Of a stretch of 64,000 nt of DNA, positions 1 to 9,154 are shown piece by piece. Origin of the DNA: Chthonomonadaceae bacterium. GTDB taxonomy: Bacteria; Armatimonadota; Fimbriimonadia; Fimbriimonadales; Fimbriimonadaceae. Numbering within the stretch: position 1 is the stretch's first letter; each line of letters opens with the position of its first letter. The notes under the pieces were generated by a model. It worked only from the letters and a program-made list of their open reading frames with translations. It searched no databases and was not told where the DNA came from. Location: the NCBI GenBank assembly GCA_015709495.1, contig CP054189.1, positions 372,001-436,000 of the forward strand. Direction: 5' to 3'. The position numbers and the translations under genes were made by a program.

Positions 1-204
1 AAACGCGAGCTTTACAACTTGATCCACGAATTCGCTCAGCAAGGCATGGCTTGCTTGCTCGTTTCGAGCGAGTTGCCTGAAATCGTCGGACTCTGCGGTC
101 GAACCTACGTGATGCGGGAAGGACGCGTGGTGGCCGAACTCGCGGGCGCGGAGGTCAGCGAGGAGCGGATTATGGCGTACGCTGCGGGGGTAGAGGCCGC
201 GTGA
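1..204 (+). CDS. Sugar ABC transporter ATP-binding protein, C-terminal fragment
   Basis: Partial gene: the frame is open to the left edge and ends at TGA 202-204. The 67 visible residues look like the end of the second ATPase domain of a ribose/xylose-type importer (RbsA/XylG/MglA). They contain the LLVSSELPEI stretch that follows the D-loop and a VMREGRVV strand. The ATPase would power uptake through the permease encoded next, whose GTG start overlaps this stop by 4 nt, so the two are translationally coupled. Walker motifs lie outside the window. The family call is firm because of the permease and binding protein that follow; the exact sugar cannot be told. Confidence 0.85.
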   Translation, partial: KRELYNLIHEFAQQGMACLLVSSELPEIVGLCGRTYVMREGRVVAELAGAEVSEERIMAYAAGVEAA

Positions 205-1202
205 ACCGGGTCGGCGCGTGGCTTCAGAACTACGGCGTCGTGGTGGCGTTTGTCCTGCTACTTCTGATCGCCGCGATCTTCAAGGGCGAGACGTTCCTGA
301 CGGCCGTCAACATCCGCAACATCGTCAACCAGAACGCAGCCGTCGGCATCATCGCCGTGGGCATGACGCTGGTGATCATGACTTCGGGCATCGACCTCTC
401 CGTCGGCAGCGCGTTGGCTCTGGCGGCCGCAGTTGGAATCAAGCTTCTCAACTCCCAGATCGACTCCGGTGCGAACCAAGCGACAGCCGTCGCGCTCGCC
501 CTTGCGGCGATCCTCGCTACCGGAACGGCAATCGGCGCCCTCAACGGTGTGCTGATCACGTTCGGGCGGGTAGCCCCCTTCATCGCGACCCTGGGTGGCC
601 TCGTCGCCTTCCGGTCGTTGACGAAGGTCGTCGCGGAAGGCGGACAAATCACCGCCAAAGGCGACGTGTTCGATGGCCTCGGCCATCTCGGGATCCCCAT
701 TCCAGGAACCCAAATGCCGAACGGCCAGCCCGTCGAGGTCACTTGGGGGATCGTGCTGTTTGCGGTCGTGGCGCTGGCGATCGGGTTTCTCGTGCGCCGA
801 ACCGCCTTCGGAAGGCATGTCGTCGCGGTCGGCGCCAACGAGCGGGCTGCGGTGTACAGCGGAATCAACCCGCGAGCGGTGCGGCTCCGCGTTTACACGC
901 TGATGGGCCTGTGCGTCGGCCTTGCCGCCATCGTCCAAGGCATGCGGTTCAACTCCGTCGCTTCCCAGCAAACCGGCGTTTTTTACGAACTGTACGCGAT
1001 CGCCGCCGTGGTCATCGGGGGCACCCGGCTGAGCGGAGGCAAAGGGCGAGTCTGGGGAACGGTCGTAGGCGTGATGATCCTGGCCGTCATCACGAACCTG
1101 CTCATCCTCATGAACGTACCCAGCGAGTGGCAGGATTTCGTGCAAGGTGTCATTATATTGATCGCGGTTCTGATTCAGCGCGGTCAAAGCGACCGAACCT
1201 GA
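201..1202 (+). CDS. Sugar ABC transporter permease (RbsC-like)
   Basis: A 333-residue integral membrane permease of the ribose/xylose class. It has about eight to ten hydrophobic segments, and the family signature SGIDLSVGS sits near residues 62-70 with GxxxAFGRHVVAVGAN further on. The length is normal for RbsC/XylH. The GTG start at 201 overlaps the upstream ATPase stop. It forms the membrane channel of an importer with the ATPase before it and the lipoprotein after it. The substrate is probably a pentose, hexose or sugar alcohol; the sequence does not decide which. Confidence 0.92.
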   Translation: MNRVGAWLQNYGVVVAFVLLLLIAAIFKGETFLTAVNIRNIVNQNAAVGIIAVGMTLVIMTSGIDLSVGSALALAAAVGIKLLNSQIDSGANQATAVALALAAILATGTAIGALNGVLITFGRVAPFIATLGGLVAFRSLTKVVAEGGQITAKGDVFDGLGHLGIPIPGTQMPNGQPVEVTWGIVLFAVVALAIGFLVRRTAFGRHVVAVGANERAAVYSGINPRAVRLRVYTLMGLCVGLAAIVQGMRFNSVASQQTGVFYELYAIAAVVIGGTRLSGGKGRVWGTVVGVMILAVITNLLILMNVPSEWQDFVQGVIILIAVLIQRGQSDRT

Positions 1203-1223
1203 GATCGAACCCGGAGGGTGCTC

Positions 1224-2225
1224 ATGCGGATTCGGACCTTATTCTTCATAGTGGCGGGCGCGATCCTCGCGTCTTGGCTGGTGGGATGCTCGCAGGGGGG
1301 AACCGGCGCGGGAGCGGGCGGTGGCGGCGGAGTCGCGAAAAAGCTGACCGTCGCGATTTCCATCCCCAGCGGCGACCATGGATGGACGGCAGGGGTCAAT
1401 TACTGGGCCGAAGAGGTTCAGAAGATGTACCCCGACATCACGTGGCTCTACCAGAAGGCGGACAACGTCGAGCAGCAGCGGACCCAGGTCGAAAACATGC
1501 TCGCCCAGAAGCCCGACGCGCTCGTGATCCTCTGTCATGAAAGCGGGCCGCTCGACGGGATCGGAAAGCAAGCCAAAGACCAGGGCGTGTACATCGTCAG
1601 CGTCGACCGCGGGTTCAAAGACCCTGCCATCGCCGACCTCTTCGTCGAAGGGGACAACGTGGCGTTCGGAAGGAAGTCCGCCGAATACGTCGTGGGCAAG
1701 CTGAACGGCCAGGGCAATCTCTTGGTTTTTGAGGGAGCGACCTCAACGGTCAACGACGATCGCGTTGCTGGGGCGATGGAGGTCTTCGGAGCCAACCCCG
1801 GGATCAAGATTCTGAAGCGACAGCAATCCAATTGGAACGCGGAAAAGGCCTTCAACGACGCCGAGACGATCCTCGTCGAGTTTGCGGGCCAGAAGATCGA
1901 CGCGATTTGGGCGCAAGACGACGACATGGCCGAGGGCATCGAAAGGGCGCTCAAAGAGGCGGGGCGTACCGACCTCTGGATGCTCGGCGGAGCGGGAAAG
2001 AAGACCATCGTCAAGCGAGTGATGGACGGCGACCCGCTATATCCAGCCGACATCACCTATCCGCCCTCGATGATCGCGACGGGGATCCACCTTGCCGTAG
2101 CCAACCTGCGAGATGGCCAACTCGACAGGATTCGACCCTTTATGCCTAGGCACGTGAAGATCGACGTCGAACTCATCGAGCCTTCCAACGCGGCGAACTA
2201 CTACTTCCCCGACTCTCCGTTCTAG
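1224..2225 (+). CDS. Sugar ABC transporter substrate-binding lipoprotein (RbsB-like)
   Basis: Periplasmic binding protein of the peripheral sugar-binding (Peripla_BP_4) fold, 333 residues. The N-terminus is a lipoprotein signal, with hydrophobic residues 5-19 ending in a lipobox LVGC, followed by a Gly-rich linker. An in-frame GTG lies at 1218, but GGAGG at 1213-1217 is correctly spaced only for ATG 1224, so that start is chosen. The fold is shown by the VAISIPSGDHGWTAGVNYWA opening, the QKPDALVIL and VSVDRG strands and WAQDDDMAEG. It closes the three-gene importer operon and would deliver sugar to the permease. Confidence 0.93.
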   Translation: MRIRTLFFIVAGAILASWLVGCSQGGTGAGAGGGGGVAKKLTVAISIPSGDHGWTAGVNYWAEEVQKMYPDITWLYQKADNVEQQRTQVENMLAQKPDALVILCHESGPLDGIGKQAKDQGVYIVSVDRGFKDPAIADLFVEGDNVAFGRKSAEYVVGKLNGQGNLLVFEGATSTVNDDRVAGAMEVFGANPGIKILKRQQSNWNAEKAFNDAETILVEFAGQKIDAIWAQDDDMAEGIERALKEAGRTDLWMLGGAGKKTIVKRVMDGDPLYPADITYPPSMIATGIHLAVANLRDGQLDRIRPFMPRHVKIDVELIEPSNAANYYFPDSPF

Positions 2226-2319
2226 CGCCGGTGAGAGGGTGGCGTCGAATCGATCGACTCCACCCTCCGCCAGTCCTTGGCCGACAGCCCGAGGGGTTGG
2301 GGCGTTCGGCCCCAGAATC

Positions 2320-3354
2320 ATGGTTGCCCTGCTCCTATCCGTTGCTTTGCTGACGGACTCTCCCCGTCAGGAATCCCTCGTTTACGTGGGCAAGTCGGGG
2401 CCTGGACTCGGAAAGAACATCGTGTTCCTTGCTGGCGACGAGGAATACCGCTCCGAAGAGGGACTTCCCCAGCTCGCCCGGATTCTTGCCTTCCGGCACG
2501 GTTTCCGGTGTACCGTGCTCTTTTCTCAGGCCAAAGACGGAACGATCGACCCCGAAGTCCAAGACAACCAACCGGGGATGGAGGCGCTCGATTCGGCCGA
2601 CCTCTGCTTCCTTCAGCTTCGGTTCCGGCGGTGGCCCGATTCCCAAATGAAGCGCTTCGACGACTATGTTCGCCGAGGGAAGCCGTTGGTGGCGCTTCGC
2701 ACCTCGACGCACGCGTTCGACTTCACTGGTGGCCCTTACGAGCGATACGGATGGCGCAGTACGACGTGGCCCGGTGGATTTGGGCGAGCAATTCTCGGCG
2801 AGACGTGGGTTTCCCATTGGGGCGCTCACGGAAAGCAGGCGACACGAGGGATTCCCGTCGGCAACCACCCCGTCTTGAACGGCGTCGGCGCCATGTTCGG
2901 CCCGTCGGACGTCTATGAGGCCCACCCCCCAGCGGACGCCAAGGTGTTGGTGCGGGGCCAGGTTCTAGAGGGAATGTCGCCTACCTCGCCCCCATCGACC
3001 GCTCGAAAGACCCCATCTCGCGGCACGGAGCAGGCCGTCAATGACCCCATGATGCCGGTCGTATGGGTGCGTGAGGTCGAGCACGAGCTCGGCCTTCGAA
3101 CGTGGGCTCTGACTTGCACGATGGGGGCTGCGCAGGACCTGCTCGACGACCACCTCCGGCGGCTGCTGATCAATTCGGCGTACTACGCGCTGGGGCTCGA
3201 AGTCCCCGCGCACGCCGACGTGAGCTTCGTGGGCGAGTACGCGCCGTCCCCCTTTGGTTTCGGGGGGTTCAAGAAGGGAGTTCGTCCCTCGAACCTTGCA
3301 TGGCCCAAATCTCTAGCGATCCTCGGGATGTCCCCCTACATCGTTGGACCATAG
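2320..3354 (+). CDS. ThuA-like domain protein, exported
   Basis: About 344 residues from ATG 2320, which opens with a short signal peptide (MVALLLSVALLTDS). An in-frame GTG at 2239 would add 27 residues that do not look like a signal. The body has the ThuA/class I glutamine-amidotransferase-like pattern: KNIVFLAGDEEYRSEEGLP, a conserved ALRTSTHAF and then SHWGAHGK. ThuA proteins are linked to trehalose and related sugar use and are common exported proteins in Planctomycetes and Armatimonadota. The gene follows the sugar ABC operon by about 95 nt and may share its role. No enzyme activity can be assigned. Confidence 0.8.
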   Translation: MVALLLSVALLTDSPRQESLVYVGKSGPGLGKNIVFLAGDEEYRSEEGLPQLARILAFRHGFRCTVLFSQAKDGTIDPEVQDNQPGMEALDSADLCFLQLRFRRWPDSQMKRFDDYVRRGKPLVALRTSTHAFDFTGGPYERYGWRSTTWPGGFGRAILGETWVSHWGAHGKQATRGIPVGNHPVLNGVGAMFGPSDVYEAHPPADAKVLVRGQVLEGMSPTSPPSTARKTPSRGTEQAVNDPMMPVVWVREVEHELGLRTWALTCTMGAAQDLLDDHLRRLLINSAYYALGLEVPAHADVSFVGEYAPSPFGFGGFKKGVRPSNLAWPKSLAILGMSPYIVGP

Positions 3355-3431
3355 TCCTGAGAATCGCCACCCTATCAGCCAAAGATTAAGTCGGAGCCTG
3401 TCCAAAACACAGGTTTTCGGGGGAGCCGCAC

Positions 3432-4331
3432 TTGATTCTGTACGCCCACAACTCCGTAAAAGGGCGAGCGACCGCGCTCGCGCTGAAGGTCGCGCTCGTC
3501 CACACCCTGCTGGGAACGCTTTGGATCGTTTTCTCCGACCGGGCAGCCGTTCTGTTGGGCAAGAGCATCGAAGGCATCGCTTCAATTCAAATGGCGAAAG
3601 GGATCGCCTATGTGACACTAGCGGGTGTGTTTGCCTTCTTGCTCGTATACAAACTCACGGTCAGCGTTCTCAACAAGGAGCGGCAACGAGCCGAAGCTGA
3701 ACGCGAGGTGTTTCAACGGCTGGCCGCCGCTGCCGAGTGGCGGGACGACGAAACGGGAACGCACGTGCTTCGCGTCGCGCAAGTTTCAGGCATTCTGGCC
3801 AAGACCATGGGACTCGCGCCGGAAGCGTGCTCGCATATCTCCCAAGCGGCGGCCTTGCACGACATCGGCAAGATCGGCATCGACGACGATTTGGTTCGGT
3901 TTGAAGGGATCTACTCCCAGGAGCAGCGGGAGCAGATGCAGCAGCACACTGTGATCGGCGGCGAAATCCTCAAAGACCCGAAGTCCAAGCTCATGGAGGT
4001 CGCAAGAAACATCGCGCTGCGCCACCACGAGCGATGGGATGGGAAGGGGTATCCAGGGGGACTTTCGGGCGAGCAGATTCCGGTGGAAGCCCGCTGCGTG
4101 GCGTTGGCCGACGTTCTCGACGCGCTCCATTCGAGCCGCAGGTATAAGAAAGCTTGGGCTTGGGACGAAGCCAAGGACGAGATCGTTCGCCTGTCCGGGA
4201 GTCACTTCGATCCGGCGGTGGTGAAGGCGTTCCTTCGGGCCGAACCCGAGCTTCGACAGGTGTATGTATGGTGGCGGGGACATCCGGGCGATCTCGCAAT
4301 GCCCTCTTCCGAACTCACGGAGGCAGCCTGA
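3432..4331 (+). CDS. HD-GYP domain protein (putative c-di-GMP phosphodiesterase), membrane anchored
   Basis: A 299-residue protein with two N-terminal membrane helices (about 14-35 and 54-77), a short coiled linker, and a cytoplasmic HD-GYP domain. The HD pair lies in LHDIGKIGID (His143-Asp144), with HHERWDGKGYPGGL at 198-211 containing the GYP triad. The family hydrolyses cyclic di-GMP. There is no receiver or sensor domain. Start TTG 3432 follows a GGGGGAG ribosome site. It is the only clear c-di-GMP enzyme candidate here apart from the degenerate GGDEF domain near 47.5 kb. Metal-ligand residues appear intact, so activity is plausible. Confidence 0.9.
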   Translation: MILYAHNSVKGRATALALKVALVHTLLGTLWIVFSDRAAVLLGKSIEGIASIQMAKGIAYVTLAGVFAFLLVYKLTVSVLNKERQRAEAEREVFQRLAAAAEWRDDETGTHVLRVAQVSGILAKTMGLAPEACSHISQAAALHDIGKIGIDDDLVRFEGIYSQEQREQMQQHTVIGGEILKDPKSKLMEVARNIALRHHERWDGKGYPGGLSGEQIPVEARCVALADVLDALHSSRRYKKAWAWDEAKDEIVRLSGSHFDPAVVKAFLRAEPELRQVYVWWRGHPGDLAMPSSELTEAA

Positions 4332-4407
4332 TCCCTTGGCAAGAACTGCCCGCCCAGCGTTGAGCGCCGGACGGGCGATCCGAAGACCTAAGGTCGGTGG
4401 TCCGAAC

Positions 4408-4928
4408 CTACTTGCGGCGTCGGCGAGCCATGACTGCGGCAAAGCCTGCGCCAAGCGCGATCATCGAAGCGGGCTCGGGAACGACGGTGTAGTCGAAAGT
4501 CAGACCCCCATCCTCCCAAACGCCGTCCCAATCGTTAATGTAGTCGTCATACCACTCGAAGAACTCGAGTCGAAGGAATCCATCAGGCAGAACGAGCCCG
4601 AACGCGTCGGGACCACCTGTGTATGTGTCCGACCCAGGAAAGTTGTCGCCCGTTCCAGGTGTAAGCGTGAAGCCGCTCAGACCTGTGTGCATGATGGCGA
4701 CGGAGATTTCCGAAAGGTAGCTAGGGGAATCAGCGAACAGATCGACGTCCCACGCGACCGAATTCACGGTGACGGGGTTCTCGCCGCCAAGATCGACCAA
4801 GTGGACCACATTGTCCGGGTCCCCATACTCGTCCATGCTATCGATTCCAACCGAAGCGTGGAAGTAGACGGCTGCTGTGCCAAACGACGCCGCAGAAGTG
4901 ACGGCCAGTAGGCCGAGGAGTTTTTCAT
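4408..4928 (-). CDS. PEP-CTERM sorting-domain protein, start region frameshifted
   Basis: Exported protein of about 170 residues ending in a PEP-CTERM tail: VPEPAS, a short hydrophobic helix, then RRRRK. That tail is the sorting signal handled by exosortase in bacteria with extracellular polysaccharide. The ATG at 4928 has a good ribosome site (GGAAGGG) and should begin MKKLLGLLAVTSA, a textbook signal peptide. However, only five A residues follow the ATG (4921-4925) where six are needed, so the body is one base out of frame. The only in-frame alternative is GTG 4962, without a ribosome site. A sequencing error or a recent deletion is likely. The substrate and role are unknown. Confidence 0.75.
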
Positions 4929-5213
4929 TTTTCCCTTCCTCGCAAAACCACCGGCGATGCACCAGCGGAAGAATTCAAATACAACTTAGAACGTTTCTCT
5001 TCAAAACGTGCTACATTTGCTTCAAAAACCAGCATTAATACTTGCTTCGCCATGCGACCGAAAGCAATGCCCCTCAAGGGGGCTGTTGACTTCATCGTCT
5101 GAGCAAGGGCTCTGTCTGCCCGAATCGGTCGCTGAACAAGTCCAAGCGCACTTTACAAATTCGAAGCAGGAGCTTCCCACAACCAGGCAGAATCAAGAGT
5201 TGGAGACCTGTTC

Positions 5214-6551
5214 ATGTCGAAACGTCACGCCAAGACCTCGCCCTCTTCCTCAATGTCCGTTCCTTCGCGCCGGGATGTCCTCAGGACAGGCGCTGCGGGT
5301 GCCCTGGCCCTCGGCCTTGGCCCGTTCGCCTTTGCCAAGAACCTGCGGCAAAAGGACAAAATCCGATTCGGAGTCATCGGAGTCGGCGGGAAGGGTTGGA
5401 GCGGACGCGAAGCCGCGCTTCCGTTCGGAATCGTAGTCGCCCTGTGCGATGCCGACCTCTCGCAAGTGGATAAGGGCTCAGCGGAGCACCCCGATGCCGC
5501 GCGATTCCAGGATTACCGGTATATGATCGACCGGATGCAAGGCAAGGTCGACGCCGTCATCGTCAGCACCCCCGACCACAACCACGCGGCAGCATCTCTG
5601 CTCGCCATGGAAGCGGGGATGCACGTGTACTGCGAGAAGCCCCTCACGCGAACGATCAGCGAAGCTCGAAGGCTGACTGAGATGGCAAGAAAAACCGGCC
5701 TGGCGTCCCAAATGGGCAACCAAGGAACCGCGCTCGATGATCTCAGAAAGACCGCCGCCGCCATTCGGAGCGGGGCGTTCGGCGCAGCGAAGGAAGTGCA
5801 TTGCTGGACCGATCGATCGGGCGGATGGTGGCCCCAAGGCGTCGCCCGGCCGATGCCAGAAGTGAAGCCCGAAAACGTCGACTGGAACGTCTGGCTTGGG
5901 CCCGCGCCCGTGCGGCATTTCGCCAAGGGCTATCATCCGTTCTCTTGGCGAGGCTGGTGGGACTTCGGCAGCGGCGCCCTCGGCGACATGGGCTGCCACT
6001 GCATGAACCTGCCCTTCATGGCCCTCGATCTCATCGACCCGGTTGCGATTTCTGCGGAGACGAGCGGCCACAATCAGGACAGCTACCCTTCGTGGTCGCA
6101 TGTGAAGTACGAATTCGGACAGCGAGGGTCGAGACCGCCGCTCACCGTGCATTGGTACGATGGCGGCAAGCGCCCCCCTCAAGACCTCGTGCCGGGGCGT
6201 CCGTTCGGTGGAAACGGCGCAGTGATCGTCATGGAACGCGCCACCCTCTACAGCGACACGGAGTACGGGGGCAACTACCAAGTCGTCGGCGGTCAAATGC
6301 CGGAGGTGGAGTATGAAAAGTCGCCCGGCCACATGGCCGAGTTCGCCCGCGCGATTCTCGGAGGCCCTCAAGCTAGGTCGAACATCGCCACCTATTCCGG
6401 CCCGTTGACCGAGTTCGTGCTGCTCGGCAATCTGGCGGTCTGGGCGAGCGGGCGTCGGCTCGAATGGGACGCAGCGAGCCTAAAGGTGAAAGGCACCTCT
6501 GAGTTCGACGACCTCATCCGCCCAACCTATCGATCAGGCTGGAGCTACTAG
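5214..6551 (+). CDS. Gfo/Idh/MocA family oxidoreductase with Tat signal
   Basis: A 445-residue NAD(P)-dependent sugar dehydrogenase family protein. The N-terminus carries a twin-arginine signal (PSRRDVLRTGAAGALALGLG, about residues 17-36). The Rossmann glycine motif GVIGVGGKG follows near 53-61, and the EKPLTRT motif, holding the cofactor/active-site lysine, near 141. A C-terminal alpha/beta domain contains WWDFGSGALGDMGCH. ATG 5214 has TTGGAG upstream. Secreted members of this family are expanded in Planctomycetes and Armatimonadota and are tied to carbohydrate processing. The substrate is unknown. It stands alone between two PEP-CTERM genes. Confidence 0.92.
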   Translation: MSKRHAKTSPSSSMSVPSRRDVLRTGAAGALALGLGPFAFAKNLRQKDKIRFGVIGVGGKGWSGREAALPFGIVVALCDADLSQVDKGSAEHPDAARFQDYRYMIDRMQGKVDAVIVSTPDHNHAAASLLAMEAGMHVYCEKPLTRTISEARRLTEMARKTGLASQMGNQGTALDDLRKTAAAIRSGAFGAAKEVHCWTDRSGGWWPQGVARPMPEVKPENVDWNVWLGPAPVRHFAKGYHPFSWRGWWDFGSGALGDMGCHCMNLPFMALDLIDPVAISAETSGHNQDSYPSWSHVKYEFGQRGSRPPLTVHWYDGGKRPPQDLVPGRPFGGNGAVIVMERATLYSDTEYGGNYQVVGGQMPEVEYEKSPGHMAEFARAILGGPQARSNIATYSGPLTEFVLLGNLAVWASGRRLEWDAASLKVKGTSEFDDLIRPTYRSGWSY

Positions 6552-6649
6552 GCGCAGGCGCGATTCACTCTGTCTTACCAAACAACAAGGACTTCCAGGC
6601 GATCAAGCCGGGAAGCCCCTTGTGTTCGTGAGCCTTGAGACTCCTCAGA

Positions 6650-7276
6650 TCACCGCTTCTTGCGGCGAATCACAGCGGCGAGCCCAAGTCCAAGCGCTGC
6701 CAAGGTGGCTGGCTCAGGGACTGCGGTCGCCTGAATCTCATAACTCGTGAGGATGCTGCTGCTCGACCACGACGTGCCGCCATTGGTCGTGAACAACGAA
6801 CCCGCATGCGTTGCCAGGCCAGTGGGAGTCTGTGCCGGGCTGCTAGCCTTCCAATCGAACGGGGTCGTAGCTGCCGGCTGGTACATGACCAGCCAATACT
6901 TCGTACTCGCCGCAAGAGCCACGTTTCCTGTAAACGTGTAATTCTGGATCCCCGTCCCGAAAGCTCCTGGGTTCGTAAACGTATGGAACGCTCCGCTGGG
7001 AAGGTTCGATCCGGTGTCCCCGTGTAGCTCGAGAACCGGCGCTGCATTTGGATTCGCATTGAGCCTCGTAATCACCGATGTGATGGTATAAGGCAAGCCC
7101 GCCGGGGTCGTGAACGCCATCGCCTTACGTCTCAAGTTGTTGATCGCTGCGCTCTGAGAGCCATCGTTCCCAGGCATGTTGGAAATCAGCACGTCTGAGA
7201 AAGCGCTACCGGCCACCAAGCCGATCAGCCCCACGGCTACCAAGCGACCCACCAAAGATCTGTAATTGGAGCCCAT
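6650..7276 (-). CDS. PEP-CTERM sorting-domain protein
   Basis: Exported protein of about 208 residues starting at ATG 7276, which has GGAGG at 7286-7290. The frame extends 8 codons further but lacks a site there. The signal peptide spans about residues 9-28. The body is a low-complexity, Ser/Thr/Ala-rich beta-type domain, and the C-terminus is VPEPATLAALGLGLAAVIRR followed by Lys/Arg: a PEP-CTERM anchor. The mature protein would be cell-surface or matrix associated. The choice-of-anchor type is suggested by its composition; the function is unknown. It is the second such protein within 3 kb. Confidence 0.88.
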   Translation of the reverse strand: MGSNYRSLVGRLVAVGLIGLVAGSAFSDVLISNMPGNDGSQSAAINNLRRKAMAFTTPAGLPYTITSVITRLNANPNAAPVLELHGDTGSNLPSGAFHTFTNPGAFGTGIQNYTFTGNVALAASTKYWLVMYQPAATTPFDWKASSPAQTPTGLATHAGSLFTTNGGTSWSSSSILTSYEIQATAVPEPATLAALGLGLAAVIRRKKR

Positions 7277-7573
7277 TCTGCCCCACCTCCTATCTCTCAA
7301 CTCCCGGCAGCATTGCCTGACCGGGTACTGAGGTCATTGTACGGCATCCTCAGCATAACAGCCCGCAAAACCCGTAATTATGCGTGGACCCTGAAGAGAA
7401 TGATCGATGCGGAGATTGCCTCGTGGCTCGATCGTTGGGGGTGTTTTCCTGATAGGAATGTCCGTTTCCTGACATCGGTCATACGCCCGGCGGGAAATGT
7501 TGCTGACAATATACGAAATGACGCACTTTAACGTGCCTCGCCTTGCGCTCGATATCCGACGAGGGGCGGGCGA

Positions 7574-8542
7574 GTGATCTTGCAGGATGAACGGAAGCTG
7601 CCGGTTCGATCTCCGCTGATCACGGTCGGGGGCGTCAAGGTCAAGCTGGAGTGCGTTCAACCCACCGGCAGCATCAAGGACCGAATTGCAACCTACATTC
7701 TCGACGAGAGCGAGCGACTCGGGCTCCTCAGAAAGGGGATGCGGATCGTGGAGGCCACAAGCGGCAATACCGGGATCGCACTGGCTTACCACGGCACACG
7801 CAAGGGCTACCCCGTCACGATCGTCATGCCCGAGCACATGACCGACGAGCGGAAGGCGACGATCCTCTCCTTGGGCGCGGAGCTCGTGCTGTGCTCCAAA
7901 GAAGGGGGGTTCCTCGAGGCCGCCGCCATACGGGACGAGATGGCAAGCACCCTGCCCGGCATCTTTAATCCCGACCAGTTCGCCAACCCGCTTAACGCGG
8001 AGGCGCATCGGATCGGCACGGGCGCGGAGCTGATCGAGCAAGCGGGCCACCCGTTCGACGCCTTTGTCGCAGGGGTCGGAACAGGGGGCACCCTCATCGG
8101 CGTCGCACAGGCCCTCCGAGAGCAAAACCCCAACACCCGAATCGTCGCGGTCGAACCCGCGGAAGCAGCCGTCATGTCGGGAGGTCCCAACGGACCGCAT
8201 GGCATTTACGGGATCGGTGACGGCTTTCTGCCTGATCTTGCTTCGGATGGCAAGGGAGGACTTCATCCTCTGATCGATGAAGTGCAAGTCGTGAGCACCG
8301 CCGAAGCGAGTGAAGCCGCTCAACACCTCGCTTCGACCTTTGGAATCTGCGTGGGGATTTCGTCGGGAGCGAATTTCGTTGCCGCCCAAAGGCTCCGTGA
8401 GCGGTTTGAGAACGTTGCGACGGTGTTCGCTGACGGCGCATCCAAGTATACGAGTTGCGGCCTCAAGGAGTCTGCGCTCGCCGCCTGCCCCTATAGCGAC
8501 GACTGCAAACAAAGCGTCCTGTTCCAGATCAACGATTGGTAA
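7574..8542 (+). CDS. cysK: Cysteine synthase (O-acetylserine sulfhydrylase)
   Basis: PLP enzyme of fold type II, 322 residues, that makes cysteine from O-acetylserine and sulfide. The PLP lysine is in PTGSIKDR (about residue 36). The substrate loop is EATSGNTGIALAYHG, the phosphate-binding loop GVGTGGTLIG, and ISSGANF lies near the end. The C-terminal CGLKESALAACPYSDDCKQS contains extra cysteines not typical of CysK. GTG start 7574 follows GAGGGGCGGG. A cystathionine beta-synthase-like or CysM-like specificity cannot be excluded. It has no operon partner. Confidence 0.88.
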   Translation: MILQDERKLPVRSPLITVGGVKVKLECVQPTGSIKDRIATYILDESERLGLLRKGMRIVEATSGNTGIALAYHGTRKGYPVTIVMPEHMTDERKATILSLGAELVLCSKEGGFLEAAAIRDEMASTLPGIFNPDQFANPLNAEAHRIGTGAELIEQAGHPFDAFVAGVGTGGTLIGVAQALREQNPNTRIVAVEPAEAAVMSGGPNGPHGIYGIGDGFLPDLASDGKGGLHPLIDEVQVVSTAEASEAAQHLASTFGICVGISSGANFVAAQRLRERFENVATVFADGASKYTSCGLKESALAACPYSDDCKQSVLFQINDW

Positions 8543-8676
8543 GTCCGCCAACCGCCTCCCTTCCTGAGGGCGCGTGCTCCGTTGGCGCCAAGGCGATCGA
8601 CTCTCTCGTCGGCCTCCCCGGGGAAAGGGCTAGCAGGGGCGATGAGCGCGTTGCGCATCCGCATTCGCTTCAGCCG

Positions 8677-8786
8677 TTGCGATTCATACCAACTTCCCCC
8701 TCGCCCGTCCACGGCAGAATAGTGCTGAGAGATTCATCCCAGCTTCGCCATCGCCCTTCCGTGGCAGAAGAGGCCAGGGGGTGAGG
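8677..8786. repeat. Two imperfect tandem copies of a ~54-bp intergenic repeat
   Basis: Two adjacent units start with ATTCAT(A/C)CCA(A/G)CTTC, continue with TCGCCC and CC(A/G)(C/T)GGCAGAA, and lie between the cysteine synthase stop and the left end of the IS3 element. The rest of the 8543-8789 gap shows no gene. They resemble the degenerate intergenic repeats often found in this GC range. No function is assigned. Confidence 0.45.
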
Positions 8787-8842
8787 GACTGCACTGCGGC
8801 GAAATTTGTGGACACCTACTTGTTCTGTCAGGAGAAAATAGG

Positions 8843-9154
8843 ATGGTGTCTCGCCGTAGTTTCAGTCGTGAGTTCAAGTTAGGCATATGCCAGGAGATCG
8901 TTTCTGGCTTGCGGTCAAAGGCTCAGGTGTGCCGGGAGCATGGTTTGTCTCCGGGGATGCTGGATCGTTGGGTGGACCAGTTCAAGGTCTTGGGTTCGGA
9001 TGCGTTTCCGAATTCCGGGCGTTCGGGTTCGGGGATGGTGCTGGACCGTACGAAGGAGCTGGAAGCGCTCGTGGGTCGTCAGGCTTTAGAGATCGAGTTT
9101 TTGAAGGCCGCACTAAAAAAAGGGGAGGAACTCCGGGAGAAAAGGCAGCCATGA
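8843..9154 (+). CDS. IS3-family transposase OrfA
   Basis: A 103-residue DNA-binding subunit with an N-terminal helix-turn-helix of the HTH_Tnp_1 type (SREFKLGICQEIVSGL... CREHGLSPGMLDRWV), followed by a leucine-zipper-like coiled coil (about 70-95). The gene ends at TGA 9152-9154, overlapping the OrfB ATG. A run of seven A residues at 9115-9121, in register A-AAA-AAA before GGG, is a typical -1 slippery site. It would produce the OrfAB fusion transposase, as in other IS3 elements. Confidence 0.9.
   Translation: MVSRRSFSREFKLGICQEIVSGLRSKAQVCREHGLSPGMLDRWVDQFKVLGSDAFPNSGRSGSGMVLDRTKELEALVGRQALEIEFLKAALKKGEELREKRQP
9115..9121 (+). promoter_or_regulatory. Probable -1 programmed frameshift site in IS3 orfAB
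   Basis: Seven consecutive A residues in orfA register CTA-AAA-AAA-GGG. A one-base backward slip here passes from OrfA to the OrfB frame, about 30 nt before the OrfA stop. The position and motif match known IS3-family frameshift signals. Confidence 0.7.

Noticed and set aside
218-1540. Long + strand open frame of 440 codons
   Set aside because: Arg/Pro/Gly-rich shadow of the permease and lipoprotein genes in another frame; no family features.
7334-8551. 405-codon minus-strand frame
   Set aside because: Antisense to cysteine synthase, which has clear PLP motifs; GC-rich third positions keep antisense frames open here.
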